Source: Lagopus muta (Eukaryota; Chordata; Aves; Galliformes; Phasianidae). Taken from it: a stretch of 64,000 bases of DNA. Below, in pieces: positions 1-24,600 of the stretch; within the stretch, counting starts at the first letter, position 1, and each line of letters opens with the position of its first letter. A program made the position numbers and the translations under genes. Where the stretch lies: contig NC_064434.1 of NCBI RefSeq assembly GCF_023343835.1, positions 9,591,505 to 9,655,504 of the forward strand, written 5' to 3'. The notes under the pieces are model-generated. The model had not been told where the DNA came from. It did not search any database and worked only from the letters and a program-made list of their open reading frames with translations.

Positions 1-3000
1 ACATGTGAAACCACTGAGGTATCTGAACTTGCAAGTAGAAAATGCTGTAGGTTATTTTCAGACGTTTTTATTTCTCCTCTGCTGTATGAAGGCTGATTTA
101 AATGAACTATAGCTTTTCTGGGTTAGCAAACTTTGATTCCGCAAATGAATATGGGAACTTTTTTTCAGTTATTGATATTAAGAAAGCATGAGAGTACAAG
201 TAACCCAGAAACAGTCTTGTGTTAACAAAAGTGTTACATCATGGTGTCATATTTTAGCTGCTTTTCTAGCCCTGACTTTCTGAACCATCTGTTACAAGTT
301 AAAAGGTTTGGAATGTATCTGTAGTAACAGATAATTCATATTGTTAACAGCAATCAACTGAAACAAAAAGGAGAGATGATTGGAACGTTACTTTAGAGAT
401 CCAAATTGATGTTGTTTAATTCAATAAAGTAAAATCCAGTAACCACAAAACTCATTGTGATACATTCTTCTCTCTTACACAAGAAATCACTGAATGCTTG
501 GATTCGACTGTTTTCTTCTAGCAGGATCCATTTTGGAGAAGAAGGGTGGTAAGATTTGGTAGTTCAGGATATGTAGGACTTCACTGTGAGTCACGAACAG
601 GAAAGCTTTTCTCCCACCTAGCATATTTTAGTGGTTTTTTTTGTTTGTTTGTTTGCTTCCTCATGTTAATGCTTTGCTTTTACTCCAATCCCCTCTTATC
701 ATCAATCCAATCCGTGCTCTTGGCCCAGGTATTTTCACATCCACAGGACAGGAGAATTGCTCCTGTCACTTTCACCAGCCTTTGTGGTATTGGTGACATC
801 ACTTGATCTCACTGTTCCTCAGTTTCCCCAGCCCCAAACAGCACAGCGTTTTCATTATAAAGCAGTATGAACCATGCTCATGGACTACGCAAGATTATCA
901 GGCCACGGTGTGCAGCTTTTCCCTTATTCAAACATGCACAGAAAATGCTGAAGGAGAACAGCACCTCATTTTTCATATGCAACCTAACAATAACTCAGTG
1001 CATGCAGTCAAGAATTAATGGCTACAGTATAACTGTATAATGGAACAAAAGATGGAACAAAATGGAATCTCAAAAATCTGCATAGAACAGCCTTCATGCT
1101 GTACCGTTTGGCATCTTACAGGCATTGGACTCTTGTTTTTTTTTAAGAAAATGAATCATGGAGGAGCAGGAAGGAGAATGCAACCTGGTATCTATCTCAT
1201 TTACATGACCCTAGCTATTCTGCTATTGTGTTATTTTTGAGTATGATTATATTCAAACAGAACTATATGAATATGATAATTCAAAAATAATACTTTATGT
1301 TTGGTAAAACACTGACATGCACTCTCAAGACAGAATTAAAATTTTCTGTCTAGACGTAGATTTTGAAACACTTCACCAGCCTGGGTAATAAGGAACACCA
1401 CAAAACTCCTTCCCTCTCAGCATGTATGGATGGAAGAGTTAAGTGCTGTGCTTGTAAGGGATCTGGAATCCTTTTGCAGCTGCTTATCACTAGTTGGTAT
1501 GTCTAGGGCCTTCTACTCTTACTGTTGTAAGAAGTGGACGATCTGCTCCCAGACTGCCAAGGTCTTTTTGCTATTTGGGAAGAACAGTTCATTCTACCTC
1601 TCTTGGTAGTTTGCTCTGGCTGTCATGACTTCAAGCCGAGTTGAGTCCTTCAGAATTATCACTATATTTAGCCTCACAAATCTTCTCTGAACTAGCAAAA
1701 GAGGAGAATTAATGCTCAAAGAGAAGGAAGTGTCTTCCCTGAGGTGTGCCAGTGGCATGGAGGAACTGGTATCTTTTGCAGGGAGTAGGGCTGAAGTTAT
1801 TGAACTATGCTCTCTTCTCCATTTTACAGGAAACACTGCAATCATTCTCTAAATGCTCTTTTATTTCTTTTTTTTCCTTTTCTCTCTTTCTTTCTTTTTT
1901 TTTTTTTTTTTTGTTAATGAGGGAAAGAGACAGTAGAGAGATATTTTTTTTTTCCCTACTCAATAGTTCCACATCAACATATCCAGTTGTAGAAAACTGC
2001 TTTGTGATGTTAAATGACATTCACATTATTCTTCTCAGTATCTTTGTTGTCTGCAGGGTATAACAAGCAGTGAAGCTCATGGGAAATGCATCAGTTCTCA
2101 TTCCGAGTCTGGCTAACAAAGATACGAACACTTAATTAAGATTTCTTTCATCTCATGAAAATAGCCCTGAAGATCTGAGCCTGTCATGAGAGCTGCCAGC
2201 AAGACTAGCAAAAGCAAAGTTTCCAGCTGTGGAAGATCTTCATTCAAGAACTTGCCCTCACAAACCACATTTCTTTAAATTGTGAGTGGGATCTAGGTGC
2301 TTCTAAGTGGATGACCTAACTCAAGCAAGAAACTCTTCTGACCCACTCTAGTCCTCTGAATTCCTCTCTTGCACATGGAGAGACCTACAGGAGGGAGAGC
2401 CTCTTTGCTCTGCAGGAACGATGGAATCAGTTCAGTTGTGAATGCTGCAGAAACAGTTGGCTCAGGCTTCCCAACATGCCATCTGTGAGAAAACAGATAT
2501 TTTAGGTGACTGATTCCAAAAAATGCACATTCTTTTTATATTTATTTACATACTTACATTTATATTGATTAAAATCAGTCCGGTTTAGTTACATTAAATT
2601 AGTCTGTTGATAATTAAGCATCTGTGAACAGGGAACATTAGGAGCACTGAAGAAACAAACAATAGTTTATAACAGGATCATTACAGCAGTCTTAGCAGCA
2701 CTTACAACATGTTTATTCAAAAATGAAATATGCCCTAAGGAAGAAAAACGTCGATTATGGAACATGGGGGATTTAAAATAAAAAAGGTCAGTTTTAAAGC
2801 CTTTAAGTAAATCATTTCAAACAACTCAGCAACAGTTCATGTTTAAAAATAGACTAAGTAGCTCAAACAATAAAATGTGTTAATTGTAGGATCTGGAATG
2901 TATCAACGGGAGAACTAGTCACCCTTGTTACCTTCTCATTGCTCAGAGCGAACCACCATACTGACAGATAAGGTACCTCTTGGTGTATATACACACAGCA

Positions 3001-3560
3001 AATATTTAAGTTCTATGAGTGTCTCCAAACAGTTGTATACAGCCAAGAAGGAAACACTTGCAGCTGCAGTAAGGTTAAAATAAACCATGCACGTTTCTGT
3101 ATCAACACAGCAGGTCTGCAAAGGCAGGGCTGTGCTCGGGTCGGGGGAAGGTTACGGGTGCTCCTCTTACGGGAACAGGAGCACTCCTTATCTCTCACAC
3201 ATACAAAAGCAGCACTCAGGATCTATATACATTACTTCTAATCAATGCTTAATAGCACCTGCAGCTTTCAGTGGGACTAGCAGTGCTGTCACCACACAGG
3301 TACATGGACGTGGAACTCATACAGAATTTAAGCACGTGAACCTCTTCTGTTCGCACTTTGCTCATGCATCCTCTCACCATGTAACGCACGACATGAATAA
3401 CGAGGATTTTCTCTGGAAGAACAGCCAAAGGTTTAAGCGAATCGCAAAGTACTAACTGAATTTCAGTGGAATCTGTGGGATTTGGGTGCTCCGAGATCCA
3501 CTGAAGTGACTTCGCTGTCCTTTCAAAGGGCTGTAACAAAGGGCTGTCTGCAAAATTGGT
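1..3560. other. Intergenic stretch, no recognisable gene
   Basis: No open reading frame here resembles a protein I know, and I see no exon with convincing splice sites. The stretch is AT-rich, with a long pyrimidine tract near 1861-1912. In mammals the gene upstream of LAPTM4A is SDC1, but no syndecan coding sequence is visible. It could be a 3' UTR of the upstream neighbour or plain spacer. Confidence 0.5.
1861..1912. repeat. Pyrimidine-rich simple repeat
   Basis: About 52 bases are nearly pure T and C, ending in a run of about 20 T. This is low-complexity sequence. Confidence 0.9.
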
Positions 3561-3700
3561 TTCGTAATGTTTTACGGCCGCCCCCACTGGCCCTCAGGAG
3601 GAAGCACCCCAGGCACCAGCCCCACACAACACAACACAACGCCCACCGCCATGCCAGGCTGCCTCCGGGCCGAGGTGAGGGGGGGCGGGCGGCTCCTCCC

Positions 3701-3712
3701 CAATATGGCGGA
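3701..3712 (+). promoter_or_regulatory. YY1-like motif in CpG island
   Basis: CAATATGGCGGA matches the YY1 core ATGGCGG. Such sites often sit at or just after transcription starts of housekeeping promoters. The ATG also opens a 40-nt reading frame ending at a good donor (CAG then GTGAGC at 3745). A noncoding alternative first exon here is possible. Confidence 0.45.
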
Positions 3713-3748
3713 CATCGGACAGCCCCTACCGCGCGTCGCCTCAGGTGA

Positions 3749-15946
<12,198 letters not shown>

Positions 15947-16540
15947 AGCACCCTGGATGGTCGTTCACACCTGTACCAGCTCCTTGGGGGTTTTGTCTTT
16001 CAATCTTGCAAAACTGCTTAAGTAATAGAAATATTCAGGACTTTAGGAGCAAACTGTTTTAAAATGTTTGATAGAAACTTACTAAGCAAAACTCATCTGG
16101 GAGTGATTTTGTTTGCTTTAATTTTTGTTCTCCTTAATGCTTTTAAACATTTTATTGCCTTAGGGCCTTCTACTGCAGGAACTTCTGCGTGTGACTAACC
16201 AGTGGCTTTTCCTAATACCATACCTGAGCCCATCTGTGATTCAAGTTAGCTACAAACATAAGTGTCTGCAGGACTGTGCCCTTAATTTATATTCATTTTT
16301 TGTAAAGTAGATCATAAAGACAATCTGTGCAGCAGGATGACAGTTTGCCTTTATTTGGTTTTTGGAGGGGAAGGGGTTTGAATGTGGTATATACATGAAT
16401 TTTTTTTTTACTTTGCACTTTTCTCATATGTTACCTTACTGTGGGTTTTTTGTTTTATCCTATGTCCTGAAACATAGTATTTTCAGGAAGAAGCGAGGTT
16501 GGCACAGGACTTGTATTACAATGTGCTGTCAATGCAAGGG

Positions 16541-16546
16541 AATAAA
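16541..16546 (+). terminator. Upstream polyadenylation signal, LAPTM4A
   Basis: AATAAA, 77 bases before the second signal. It may allow alternative polyadenylation. Confidence 0.5.
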
Positions 16547-16617
16547 TAGAAACGTAGATGATGGTTGCATGCTCCTAATCTTATACGTATTTTCATCTTT
16601 GTGATAAATGATACTTA

Positions 16618-16623
16618 AATAAA
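16618..16623 (+). terminator. Main polyadenylation signal, LAPTM4A
   Basis: AATAAA, followed about 40 bases on by a TG/T-rich stretch (GGTCTGCCTCTTTTTT region), as expected for a cleavage site near 16640. Confidence 0.75.
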
Positions 16624-16644
16624 TCTTTTATGAAATGTTTACCA

Positions 16645-18200
16645 GTAGCCTGGATTGGTCTGCCTCTTTTTTAAATGCTGAAGTCCTTCAGTGCCCTGCA
16701 GGCAGGTTCACTAAGCCGTGTCTGTATGGCACTGACTGAGAATGGTGTTGTTCAGCGGTTGATCCGTGTTCTCTAGCAGAAGTCCTCTGTATAGAAAGCA
16801 TGGATTCCCTTCAGTATACAAGCTCATATTGCAGCCTTGGTTGCAGTTGAACGACTCAGTGACCTTCTGTTTGTCTGGTTGCTACTTATATAAGCTGAGT
16901 AAAGGGAATTGTACTCAAACCTTCCAGACCTGTGGGCAAATTTGATGCCTGATAAGGTCAGATGTTAAGAGCAGGACAGACACCCAGTGGGACTAGAGCA
17001 GTACTTGCACTGGAGAATGTCCAGAGCTGTTGGGTGTATGCCATACATTCAGTACTGTTCTCTTTTTAAACAGATGAAATTGAGATCTTTCTATTCTTCC
17101 TCCTTTGCAGTAACAGAAAATACATTTTACTGATTTGATACATCTGAAGAGGAATTGGCTTCCTACCATGGTAGACGAAAGGGATCTGTGATTAAACTAG
17201 GGAAAAGGGGCAGGCAGGCTGTTGGTTATTCCAGTCAGCTGCAATAGGTACCTCCTTCCTGTTGCTTTGCTGTTTAAGAAAATGCTTTTGGTCATTCCCA
17301 CGTATCAGCACGAGGCTGCTTAATTTCTACCTAAAATGCCATCCATGAGAGCACCTTGTGCTGCAGTAGTGTATGGACGTCCTGTGCTGCCCTTCTGCAC
17401 CCTGCCTCTCCCGTTACCTTTGCACACTGGTGTCCTGTAAGTGCGCTCAGTTTTTGAGTTCTTGAGAGCTTGAGTTCTTGAGAGATTCTTTAAGAGCAAA
17501 GACCACTAAAATACAAGTTTTTGGAGGAGAGCTGGAAGAATTGATCACCGAAGTTAGAAGAGATCTTCCAGGCCATCAAGTCCCAGCATCAGCCTGACTG
17601 CAGAGTGCACCACTGAACCATTTCCCTTAGTGCCATGTCCACATCTCTTAAATACCTGCAGCTGTGCAGACTCCATTCAGCAATCTGTTTCAATGTCCAT
17701 CCACAGAGAAATTCTTCCTAATATCCAATCTGAACCTCCTGTGGTGCTGCCTGAGATAGTGTCCTATTGTTGGTAACCGGGCAGGAGAGGCCTTACACCC
17801 TCCCTGCTGCAGCCTCCTTTCAGGTCACTGTAAAGAATGTGTGAAACTGAAGTGGTCTTTAACTACATCGCATGGAATTGTAGGGCTTGGGGTCTGCAGC
17901 TCTGAATGGTGGTGATGTGGCCCCTGTGCTGCTGTCTGTCAGCTCTGCAGATGCCATCATGGCCTCTTCCAAAGTCAGAAAGGCAAGTGGCTGAAGCGAC
18001 TAATGCCAAAGGCTATTGCTGGTGAGGTGAGAGGCTGTGGTTCTGTTCCTCATCACAGGTAACAGTTCCCCTTCCAGAGGTCAAAGGAGACGAGCTCTGG
18101 CAGCCCTGCCCGTGGCTCTGCACGGGAGTGAGCTGCCCGCAGGCACTGGATGATGGCAGTCCTGCGCCACAAGTCAAGTGTTCGGCCGAGGCTTACGCCG
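16645..18200. other. LAPTM4A-MATN3 intergenic spacer
   Basis: There is no gene here. The only recognisable element is a degenerate CR1 fragment near 17530-17830. The right part merges into the MATN3 promoter region. Confidence 0.6.
17530..17830 (-). mobile_element. Old CR1 LINE fragment, reverse
   Basis: It reads AGAAGAGATCTTCCAGGCCA and then ATTTCTTCCTAATATCCAA-type text followed by TGAACCTCC. This is the reverse of CR1 3' sequence (GGTTGGA and GGAGGAAGTT blocks) with many substitutions. Confidence 0.7.
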
Positions 18201-18249
18201 CCTGCCCCGAAATTGGCTACCGGGCAGCGCAACCGGGATTAGAACTGAA

Positions 18250-18256
18250 AACAAAG
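18250..18256 (+). promoter_or_regulatory. Possible SOX site upstream of MATN3
   Basis: AACAAAG fits the SOX core (A/T)(A/T)CAA(A/T)G and lies 282 bases before the start codon. SOX9 is known to drive cartilage matrilin genes. A single 7-base match is weak evidence. Confidence 0.3.
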
Positions 18257-18499
18257 GCGGGTTTGTGCGCCTCGCAGGTCGCCCGTGAGCCTTTCCCCGT
18301 ATTCTTCGCAAACGTTGCCTTGGAGACGCTCGCTTGAAGCTCGAAGGGCAGCGTTAACGGAGCCATACGAATCATTTCAACGAGAGCCATGAGTTCAGCC
18401 CTCCATCCCCTCCGCTCCGAGCGCCGAGCCGTCTCACCCCTCAACCCTTCCCTCCGAGGCTGCGCGGCCGCGGGGCGGGCGGGGGCAGCGGCCGCGGGC

Positions 18500-18507
18500 T
18501 TTTAAAG
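18500..18507 (+). promoter_or_regulatory. TATA-like element of MATN3
   Basis: TTTTAAAG sits alone in very GC-rich sequence, 31 bases before the start codon. A TATA box places initiation about 25-30 bases downstream, which is here almost at the ATG. It may be unused, or the transcript may have a tiny leader. Confidence 0.4.
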
Positions 18508-18537
18508 GCAGCGCGGCGGCGGCGGGCAGGCGGCACC

Positions 18538-18670
18538 ATGCGGCGGGCGCTCGGAACGCTGGGCTGCTGCCTGGCGCTGCTCCTCCCGCTGCTGCCCGCG
18601 ACGCGCGGCGTCCCGCACCGCCTGCGCCGGCAGCCGCCGGGCAACGGCCCGGGGAGGCGCGGAGCGGCAG
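18538..18670 (+). CDS. MATN3: MATN3 exon 1 (signal peptide)
   Basis: Starts [20 protein letters not shown], a clear signal peptide, then a basic PHRLRRQ segment. The donor is GCAG then GTACCG; phase 1. Confidence 0.93.
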
Positions 18671-21600
18671 GTACCGCGCTGCTGTGCCGCGCCGCCGCCC
18701 GGAGCTGCCCGCTTCCCGCTGCGCTGTGCCCGGCTGCCGCTCCTGCCGCATGCTTTGCTTTGCTCGGCGCTGCGCGGCCTCTGCGGGCCCCCGCTGCCCT
18801 GGCTTCCCGTGGGGCTTGCTGCGTGCTTGCTTCTGTAAGTGACTGCCGGAAAGTTGGGTCCCGAGGACATCTTAGCTGCAGCTGTCCGGGGCCCCATGCG
18901 TGCAGACAAGAGCGTCAACTGCTTGGACCAGCTGACCTCCAAGGGTCCCTTCGAGTTTTACATGATGTGATTCCTTTTCCCCTTCCCTTTTTCCTTTTCC
19001 CCTTCCCTTTTTCCTGTTCTTTCCCCCTTCCCTCTTTCCTTTTCTTTTCCCCTTGCCTCCCCCCTAACACCTGATTTGTACCCACTGAATTTTCAGAACG
19101 TCTCTATTTCAGACTCAGAAGGAGTTGGCTGCTGAAAAGTTTTGTTCCCTCTTCTGAGATAGATGATCATTTTACCTGCAAATCTCACATTTGGCCTTTT
19201 CCTTTGTAGGATGAGAAGTGTGCCTCTTTCTTTCATATCTTCAGAGGCACATGCATGTACTAACATTACCTTACATTTTCTGAGCTTCAGGAGGGTCACA
19301 GAGCTGTGCTTCTAAATGCTAATGCAGACAGCAAGCTGTGGGATGCATGTAGAAGTATATATAAGGTGCCTGGTTGGGATCTGCAGTTCAGCTGACAGCT
19401 TCTCTGTCCCAAAGCAAGTCTAACTGTAGTGCTGTTTCCTGGCTGTGCAATTTGATTTTTTCCTTCCTTCTCACTTGTGCAGGAAGTTAATATGCATTGA
19501 ATTTTCATGCATTGGAAGAAAACATTTTCACCTCTACTTTGAAAAGCCTTCTGAAGACAGGGATTTATTTATCTGTTTTTAAACCATAATGAAATAATAG
19601 AAGTCAGCTTGGTAGTAGCTGGACAAGTGTGTGAGATTACACTCTAAGTGTACTCAGGCTGCCTGAATGCTTAAGATTGTGCTGGCTAAAGGGCTGTTGG
19701 GCAGAGGTGCCTCTATGCCTCTTTTGTAGGAATACTTTGCTCCTGGGTTGTCTTTTTTTCTTGTGCCAGTAGTACAAACCCCTTCCCTGATGGCAAACCC
19801 TGTTTACATCAAGGTCAGGGTTTCAAGATGGGGTTTCAGAGCATACGGCTGAGGCTGCCTCCTGGTACCTATGGTTCTTTCTGAGTTTTCCTAGCAGAGC
19901 TGCTTGTCTTTGCTCTGAGCTGTGGTGTCTCTGCTCAGTCCAGATTTCTGTCAGTGAGGAACTGTTGAAGCTACAAATATGTGTGTATATTTTTACATGT
20001 GAAAATACTTTGCTCTTTGCTATGGAAGCTTTAAAGCAGCAACAACAGTATTTGTAATAGCATCATCTGCCTCTGAATTTCTTCTTGCTGTGTACTTTCA
20101 CTTTGGAATTGCAAACAAGAAATAATTTCTAATCGTTACTCTGCTGTATTTTTACAACTGCTAACAAATACTGTAAGAATCTGCTATGTAGACTGTCCCT
20201 TTTTTAAAAAAACACTTTATTTCTATTGCTGTAAAAATTCAGGCTTTATAAAAATAAATGCATTTATGTATCATTGCTAATCTGTATAGGCTGCAACTCA
20301 TCTATGCAACTGCTTGTATCAATGATAGATTGACATTTTGTGGGCTCAAGTGTATTTTTTAATGCTTAGAAGCTTTCAATTGTATTAAATGAAGATCTTA
20401 GAATTTCAGTTGTGTTGCTCGCTGTAACTTTTGGCCTCTGCCTTGGTAATGAAGGTGCCTTTATTCATTTGGTGTGAGTACATTGCCACTGCAGCTGTCA
20501 CTGCGCTGGGAGCTCTGGTCTATATGCTCTGGTAGATTGAAGTGCTGTCCTTCCCTCCTGACAGATGCTGCCTGCAAGAACCGTCCCCTCGACCTCGTCT
20601 TCATCATTGACAGCTCCCGCAGCGTCCGACCTGAAGAGTTTGAGAAAGTGAAAGTCTTTCTGTCAGAAATGATCGATACTCTGGACGTTGGTGAAAGAAC
20701 AACGCGTGTGGCAGTCATGAATTACGCCAGCACCGTCAAGGTAGAGTTTCCCCTCCGGACCTACTTTGATAAAGCCTCCATGAAGGAGGCCGTGTCTCGC
20801 ATTCAGCCCCTGTCTGCTGGCACCATGACCGGCCTCGCCATCCAAGCTGCCATGGACGAAGTCTTCACCGAGGAAATGGGTACCCGGCCAGCCAACTTCA
20901 ATATCCCCAAGGTGGTCATCATTGTGACGGACGGACGGCCGCAAGACCAGGTTGAAAATGTGGCAGCAAACGCCCGCACGGCTGGCATTGAGATCTACGC
21001 GGTGGGGGTGGGCCGTGCTGACATGCAGTCCCTGCGGATAATGGCCAGCGAGCCGCTGGATGAACACGTCTTTTATGTGGAGACCTACGGTGTGATTGAG
21101 AAGCTGACAGCCAAGTTCAGAGAGACCTTCTGTGGTAAGGTGGTCAGGCCAGGACAGTAGTGTAATTTGGCTCCTTTTGGCTCCTGCTGTGGTTCCACAA
21201 CCTAAGAAAGAAGTTTTTGAGCAGTGTTATGTATCGTATTTACGTATTTGCTTCGCCATTGGTTGGGCAAACAAACCAACCCTTCTATTCAGTTGAGGCC
21301 AAGTAATGACCTTTCATTTTGAATAGCAACCTTACCGTGCGACACGACATCAGTCCTGTTCCCATGTTCCTCCTCCTCTTGATTTTGACGCAGAAATGCT
21401 TCGGCAGCACTTGGGGCTGGATGCATATATGGCTTGGCGTAGATACCAGTAATGCCAGTGCAGGGTGGGCTGCTACCATCATTGACAGAAGTCTGTGGTG
21501 TATCTGGAGTGCTTAGGATTGCCTAAAAGCAACCTTGCCACGGAAAAAAAAGAGTCTTTTTGTTAAATACAAAGGCATGCACGTAGTAGATTTTTCAAGT

Positions 21601-24600
21601 AAAATTCAGAGGAAATGCCTTGTAAAATAAGTTTCCAACAAGAAATGGATTAGATCAGGTGTAAACAACATTGTGAGAGAATTAACATAGCAGCCATTGC
21701 TTTAGGAACTCGGCTGATGAGAATGTGTTACTTCATTACTTCACAGCCCTATTAAAAATGCCCATCATATCTTTTGAATACATTTAGAGTGAATAGACTT
21801 CTTTCTCTAGATATGAAATGAATGTGTGGGACCATCTGTAGGCAGGACACTTTGCCCAGTAATTAATATAGGAAATGCTTGAGGTTTGGCTTGACATTGT
21901 GCTGTGTTGCTGCTGTGACCACATCCTCTCCCTAACAGCTAGAAGATACAAGCTTCCCCCTGGCTGGGCAGGTACGAGTGCTGTGAAAATAGCATTAATT
22001 TTCCACCTATGGCCTTAGCCAAAGTGAGGCTTTTGATAGCACCAAAGAAAAAATTCTTGTTCTGAAAATTGCCCTTTATTGTGCTGAGGCACAGCAGTTA
22101 ACGCTTCTGCTAAGCTGGAGGACTTACCGAAGAGAGCTGACTTGTTTGTACTCTCAGAGTAACTCTGAGTTTCTTGTATAAAGTTAGCCGGGCTCTTTAG
22201 GACTTATGAATGAGACTGGGGTAAAGGGAATAACTTTTCAAACGGTTCTTATAAGCCAAGTGAATTGAAGACAGTCTTGTAAGACAGTGTGGGTAAATTG
22301 GGTCTTTTCCAACTACAAGCTGTTTTTTTGGACAGCCAGAAATTTGGACTCACCAGTGACAATTAGGAGGTCCTTTGCATTGGCCAAGCCAAACAAGATT
22401 GTTTGTGGGGTGAACTAGGAACAAGAAAAGTAATGTTCAGGGGTGAAACAGTTGGCCAGATTCAGGTCCTTGATGCACTGAGAGCATCATTCAGCATGAG
22501 ACCATCCCGAAGATGGAAAATCTTCTCCCTGAGTTGGTGTCAAGGTCAATGGAAACTTGCCTTTCCTGCCACAAAAATCTGACCGTTTGAATCTGAGCTT
22601 CTCAGTTGTGTTTGAAAATATCACCCACAGATTTCGTTCCTAAGTCACTGAGATGGATTCTCTTATTCCCAAGGTCATAACTGAAAAGACACTGGCTTAG
22701 CTTGAGATAGTGTTTGCCAAGGGAAAGACAAGGCACACTTTCAATCAGCCTTATTAGGGGACACCTAAATTTTCCACATGTAATGTTAACTCACATTAGA
22801 TGAGACAATTCAAGCATTCTCACTTATTTTCTTCCCCTCTTTTCCATCACCTGTTTTTTTTTCTGCTCCTGCTCTCTCTCTTCTTCCCCTTTTCATCTAA
22901 TCTACAGACAGTCATTTAAAGATCATTTAAAGTCATTTGAAGTGAATATCTAGCCTTCCTGTACAGGGCAGCATTGCATGGACACTTTTTATCCCTGATG
23001 GCCTGTTCTCCTAGTACCTCTGAATTACTTTCCTGTTCTTCCTACTCTTGATGCTCTTTCTATTGTAATTTAATTTGTCTTACTGTGCTGTCACATTTCA
23101 TTTTACATGAGAGGTTTTTTTTTTGGAAGCATCAGGTTGTGCGCCACTAAGTGCAGCTTCGCAAGCTAGCCAGAAGGTCTTTCTTATTGCTGAGTTCCTA
23201 TGCCCGGTGTAATTAAAGGCTACTTTAATAGATGAAGCTCATGGAGACATGGGTGTATTTTCTGTGAGTTACTGTAATTGCTTCTAATAAAAAAAATTGC
23301 TTTAGATGTCAACTCTCGAAGTGAGAATTCACCTGTAGCCTTCCCCCTTGGTTCCAAAACCCATGTTCCAAAATGCTCAAAACCTCTCTCTCCCATCCTT
23401 TTGCAGATCAGCCTGTCTATTTTGTGGGGAGCTACTTTGGTGTCATTCACAACCTCTTTCTGAAAGGCTATAAAATGTTGTGAAAGATGCCTGTAACTGT
23501 TGTGATGGTGATACAGCGCTGAGATTTCTCACTACTAATCCGGCAAAGAGTACAAAACCTGAAACACTTTCATAGGCTTAAAATGTCAGTGAGTGTTTCT
23601 TTCCCCTGAGATGACTGAAATGCTTTTTCTGAAAATGCCCTCTGTAGCTGCAAATACGTGTGCACTTGGGACCCACGACTGTGAGCAGCTCTGCGTGAGT
23701 AACGGCGGATCCTACCTCTGTGATTGCTATGAAGGCTACACTCTGAATCCGGATAAGAGAACGTGCTCAGGTATTACTCCTTTGGTAAAAGTACTATTCT
23801 TGCCATTTCTGAGATGATTCCAAATAGAAACCTATTAAAAAATGTTCTTTTTGCAGCTGTGGATGTGTGTGCACCTGGGAGGCACGAGTGCGATCAGATC
23901 TGTGTGAGTAACAACGGGTCCTATGTCTGTGAATGCTTTGAAGGCTACACCCTGAATCCAGATAAGAAGACTTGCTCAGGTAGGAATTAAAGGCTACGTC
24001 TGTATATGGAACTCAACAATATATGAGCATATCTTTTTCATTGTTTCTGGCTGAAAATTTGCTTGGAGATGTCAACTCTTGAAGCCCTTCCTCTTGGTTC
24101 CAATATCAATAGAACTGCACTTTTCTTTAGAACTCTCAATTGAAAAAATATATATATATATATATATATATTCATCACTTACCTACCACTGTACTGTCTT
24201 CATGGTACTTCCTAAACATTGCCCTTGGGAGATGGGAAACCTATATCAGACATGTTGACCAGCACTGTGTCTCCACTCCAGTGTGAGTGCCCCTGCTTGG
24301 ATATTAGGATAAAATTCTTCTCCAAAAGAAGGTTATGCATCGTCACAGGCTGCCCGGGGCTGTGCAGCTCACTGTCTCTAGAGGTGTTCAGGAAGCGTGG
24401 AGATGTGGCAGTGAGGACCATGGTTAGTGAGCATGGTGGGGGTGGGTGGTCTGTTGGACATGGTGATTTTAGCAGACTCTTCCAACCTTTATGATTCTGT
24501 ATAGGACTTAAACCCCGTCCATTTTTCCATAACCCCTCCATCTCCCTGTCAAAATTCAGGTGTTTTTTTTTTTAATTTTTTTTTTAAAGCTTGCTGTTCA

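Larger units (their letters stand above)
15947..16642 (+). other. LAPTM4A: LAPTM4A 3' UTR
   Basis: About 700 noncoding bases after the stop, ending just past the AATAAA at 16618-16623. An upstream AATAAA at 16541-16546 could give a shorter form. Confidence 0.8.
18410..18910. promoter_or_regulatory. CpG-island promoter of MATN3
   Basis: A GC- and CpG-rich block surrounds the MATN3 first exon. A TATA-like TTTTAAAG lies at 18500-18507 inside it. If it sets the start, the 5' UTR would be very short. Confidence 0.75.

Noticed and set aside
1-3560. SDC1 exons expected from mammalian gene order
   Set aside because: No syndecan cytoplasmic or transmembrane sequence was found. The gene may lie further left.
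18434-18942. Minus-strand frame of 146 codons over MATN3 exon 1
   Set aside because: It is antisense to a clear signal-peptide exon and of CpG-island composition, with no recognisable domain.
20663-21067. Minus-strand frame opposite the vWA exon
   Set aside because: It is a shadow of the real MATN3 exon 2 on the other strand.
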